DNA of 64,000 nt. Source: Bradyrhizobium sp. WSM471. GTDB lineage: Bacteria > Pseudomonadota > Alphaproteobacteria > Rhizobiales > Xanthobacteraceae. The stretch covers positions 2,976,001 to 3,040,000 of the forward strand of contig NZ_CM001442.1 in the NCBI RefSeq assembly GCF_000244915.1, given 5' to 3'. Of this stretch, positions 61,989 through 64,000 are shown piece after piece. Positions within the stretch are counted from its first letter, which is position 1. Each line of letters starts with the position of its first letter. The notes beneath the pieces are model-generated. The model saw only the letters and a program-made list of their open reading frames with translations. It did not search any database and was not told the origin of the DNA. The translations under genes were made by a program, and so were the position numbers.

Positions 61989-62765
61989 ATGCCCGTCGCG
62001 AACATCCAGATCTCTGAAACGCCGCTGGTGCTCTATGCATTGCGCCGCGCCGACGACGCGCTGATCCTCGGCCACCGGCTGTCGGAATGGTGCGGGCACG
62101 CACCGATGCTGGAAGAGGACATGGCGCTCTCCAACATCGCGCTCGACCTCATCGGCCAGGCCCGCGAGCTCTACACCTACGCAGCCAAAGCCGAAGGCAA
62201 GGACAACGACGAAGACAAGCTCGCCTACCTGCGCGATGTCAGGCAATATCGCAATCTGCTGCTCCTCGAGCAGCCGAACGGCGACTTTGCCCAGACGCTG
62301 GTGCGGCAATTCTTCTACTCCGCCTTCGCCGATCTCTACTGGCGTGCGATGATGGCTTCGCGCGACGCGGCGCTTGCGGCCATTGCCGCCAAGTCGGAGA
62401 AGGAGAGTGCCTATCATTTGCGGCATTCCTCGGAGTGGATCATCCGGCTCGGCGACGGCACCGACGAGAGCCACGCCCGCGCGCAGGCTGCCATCGATCA
62501 TCTCTGGGCGTTCACCGGCGAGATGTTTGCCGTCGACGACGGCGAGCGCGCCTTGATCCATGCCGGTATCGCCGTAGACCCAGGGACCTTGCGCGGTCGC
62601 TGGCTGACGACACTCTCGGATGTGATCGGCGAAGCAACGCTCAAGCTGCCGCAGGCCAACTGGATGCAGCAGGGCGGCCGCGTGGGCCGGCACAGCGAGC
62701 ATCTCGGCCATCTTCTCTCAGAGCTGCAATCGATACAGCGTACCTTCCCGGGGCAGACATGGTGA
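61989..62765 (+). CDS. paaC: 1,2-phenylacetyl-CoA epoxidase, structural subunit C
   Basis: A 258-residue ferritin-like subunit that pairs with PaaA. It has LYALRRADDALILGHRLSEW near 14, EDMALSNIALDLIGQARELY near 39 and the RHSSEWIIRLGDGTDESHARAQ region near 141. It has lost the metal ligands of PaaA, as expected. The ribosome site AGGATAG is modest. It ends within the start of paaD (seven-base overlap). Confidence 0.95.
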   Translation: MPVANIQISETPLVLYALRRADDALILGHRLSEWCGHAPMLEEDMALSNIALDLIGQARELYTYAAKAEGKDNDEDKLAYLRDVRQYRNLLLLEQPNGDFAQTLVRQFFYSAFADLYWRAMMASRDAALAAIAAKSEKESAYHLRHSSEWIIRLGDGTDESHARAQAAIDHLWAFTGEMFAVDDGERALIHAGIAVDPGTLRGRWLTTLSDVIGEATLKLPQANWMQQGGRVGRHSEHLGHLLSELQSIQRTFPGQTW

Positions 62766-63262
62766 CGGTGCTGGAGCCCCATAACGAACTGCGCCAACGG
62801 GCCTGGGATGCTGCGGCGAGCGTGGTCGATCCCGAAATTCCGGTTTTGACCATCGCCGATCTCGGCGTCCTCCGCGATGTCGTCCTCGACGGCGATCAGG
62901 TCGAGGTCGCGATCACGCCGACCTATTCGGGCTGCCCGGCCATGAACATGATCGCATTGGAAATCGAGGTCGCGCTGGAGCGCGCCGGTTTCCGCCATCC
63001 AAAGGTCCGCACCGTGCTGTCGCCGGCCTGGACCACCGACTGGATGAGCGAAGAGGGCCGCCAGAAGCTTCACGCCTACGGAATCGCGCCGCCGCAGGCT
63101 TCGAATTCAGGCCGCGCGCTGTTCGGCGAGCAGGCCGTTGCGTGCCCGCAATGCGGCTCGACGAATACCGAGCTGCTGTCCGAATTCGGCTCGACCTCCT
63201 GCAAGGCGCTCTGGCGCTGCAGGGCCTGCCGCGAACCCTTTGACTATTTCAAGTGTCATTGA
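62759..63262 (+). CDS. paaD: PaaD, iron-sulfur/maturation-type subunit of the phenylacetyl-CoA epoxidase system
   Basis: A 167-residue protein of the MIP18/DUF59 type. The N-terminal VVDPEIPVLTIADLGVL near 22 is the family signature. The C-terminal CPQCGST near 130 and CRACREPF near 154 form a cysteine-rich zinc- or cluster-binding tail. It is needed for epoxidase assembly, probably in Fe-S or di-iron insertion. The start overlaps paaC by seven bases. Confidence 0.94.
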   Translation: MVTVLEPHNELRQRAWDAAASVVDPEIPVLTIADLGVLRDVVLDGDQVEVAITPTYSGCPAMNMIALEIEVALERAGFRHPKVRTVLSPAWTTDWMSEEGRQKLHAYGIAPPQASNSGRALFGEQAVACPQCGSTNTELLSEFGSTSCKALWRCRACREPFDYFKCH

Positions 63263-63264
63263 TC

Positions 63265-64000
63265 ATGTCAGCAGCCGCACCGCGCTTCCATCGCCTGGCC
63301 GTCAACGACCTCCGCCGCGAGGCGTCGGACGCCGTATCGCTGACATTCGCCATCCCGACGGAGCTTGCGACCGACTACGCCTTCACCCCCGGCCAATACC
63401 TCACACTCCGCACCATGCTGGATGGCGAGGAAGTGCGCCGCTCCTATTCGATCTGCTCCGGGCCCGACGACGGCGAGATACGCATCGCCGTCAAGAAGGT
63501 CGATGGAGGCGCGTTTTCGAGCTGGGCGGCGGACGATTTGAAGTGTGGCGACGCGCTGGACGTGATGACGCCCACGGGACGCTTCGGCGTGATCCCGCCT
63601 GCCGGCGTCGGCCGCATCCATGTCGGCTTTGCCGCGGGCTCCGGCATCACGCCGATCCTGTCGATCGTGAAGGGCGTGCTCGCGCGCGAAGCCGACAGCC
63701 GCTTCTTCCTGTTCTACGGCAATCGCACGACCGACAACATCATGTTCCTCGAGACGCTCGAAGAGCTCAAGGATCGCTTCATCGATCGCCTCTCGATCTT
63801 CCACGTCATCTCGGGCGAGGAACAGGACATTCCGATCCTGCACGGCCGGCTCGACGGCGACAAGGTGAGGGTGCTGCTGCGCTCGCTGGTACCGGCGGAA
63901 AGCGTCGATCACGTCTTCATCTGCGGTCCGTCCGGCATGAGCGAGGACATCGAGGCGACCTGCCGAGGGCTCGGCATTGCGGACGAGCGTATCCATGTCG
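63265..64000 (+). CDS. paaE: PaaE, reductase subunit of phenylacetyl-CoA epoxidase (3' end cut off)
   Basis: The last gene runs off the window; 245 codons are present of about 360. It carries the FAD- and NADPH-binding half of the reductase: RRSYSICSGP near 55 (FAD), FAAGSGITPILSI near 123 (nucleotide), RFFLFYGNRT near 145 and VFICGPSGM near 215. The C-terminal plant-type 2Fe-2S ferredoxin domain should follow beyond base 64000. The ATG at 63265 is two bases after the paaD stop. It supplies electrons from NADPH to PaaA. Confidence 0.95.
   Translation, partial: MSAAAPRFHRLAVNDLRREASDAVSLTFAIPTELATDYAFTPGQYLTLRTMLDGEEVRRSYSICSGPDDGEIRIAVKKVDGGAFSSWAADDLKCGDALDVMTPTGRFGVIPPAGVGRIHVGFAAGSGITPILSIVKGVLAREADSRFFLFYGNRTTDNIMFLETLEELKDRFIDRLSIFHVISGEEQDIPILHGRLDGDKVRVLLRSLVPAESVDHVFICGPSGMSEDIEATCRGLGIADERIHV

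Overview
The window looks like a chromosomal stretch of a Bradyrhizobium-type alphaproteobacterium (Hyphomicrobiales). The reasons are uniformly high GC content, many solute-binding-protein transporters, class III-like polyhydroxyalkanoate genes with a phasin, a complete start of a phenylacetate operon, and at least twelve short compound palindromic repeats between genes of the kind that litter Bradyrhizobium genomes. I see no rRNA, tRNA, CRISPR array, transposase, integrase or phage gene, and no nodulation or nitrogen-fixation gene. The taxonomic call is inference from gene content, not from a marker gene.

Layout. 1-3.8 kb: the 3' end of an IlvD/Edd dehydratase, then a three-gene TRAP importer. 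3.8-9.9 kb: enoyl-CoA hydratase, a putidaredoxin-reductase-like flavoprotein preceded by a coupled 13-codon leader ORF, two PfkB-family sugar kinases, a VOC protein and a TetR regulator. 10.2-13.1 kb: an ABC importer of the nitrate/taurine type. 13.3-17.9 kb: a tightly coupled four-gene catabolic operon (enolase-superfamily enzyme, Gfo/Idh/MocA dehydrogenase, DUF993 protein, TIM-barrel isomerase) whose substrate I cannot name. 18-20.5 kb: a P450 divergent from a two-subunit thiamine-diphosphate decarboxylase. 20.6-25.8 kb: a TetR-MFP-RND efflux operon with a visible operator and terminator. 25.8-30.3 kb: a sensor kinase, a response regulator, a response regulator fused to a nucleotide cyclase, and an unknown protein. 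30.5-44.4 kb: twelve annotated minus-strand genes plus one mini-ORF. They comprise two complete peptide ABC importers (five genes each) enclosing a gamma-glutamyltransferase and a DUF1028 putative Ntn-hydrolase. 44.7-52.4 kb: a lipid-flavoured region (DUF6489, alpha/beta hydrolase, wax ester synthase/DGAT, epoxide hydrolase, self-sufficient CYP102-like P450-reductase fusion, SAM-fold protein). 52.5-59.4 kb: NTF2-like protein, hydrolase, PhaE-like/PhaC/acetyltransferase operon, phasin, DUF445 protein and a second alpha/beta hydrolase paralogous to the first. 59.6-64 kb: paaX and paaABCDE, with paaE running off the window.

The genes point to a soil heterotroph importing sugar acids, peptides and aromatic acids, storing carbon as PHA and possibly wax or triacylglycerol, and detoxifying with P450s, epoxide hydrolase and RND efflux. 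Four observations deserve most attention: the DUF993 operon; the peptide-import locus with two adjacent Ntn-hydrolases and a 21-codon mini-ORF that overlaps both neighbours; the kinase/cyclase phosphorelay; and the presence of a strong hairpin directly after the binding-protein gene in all four transport systems of the window.
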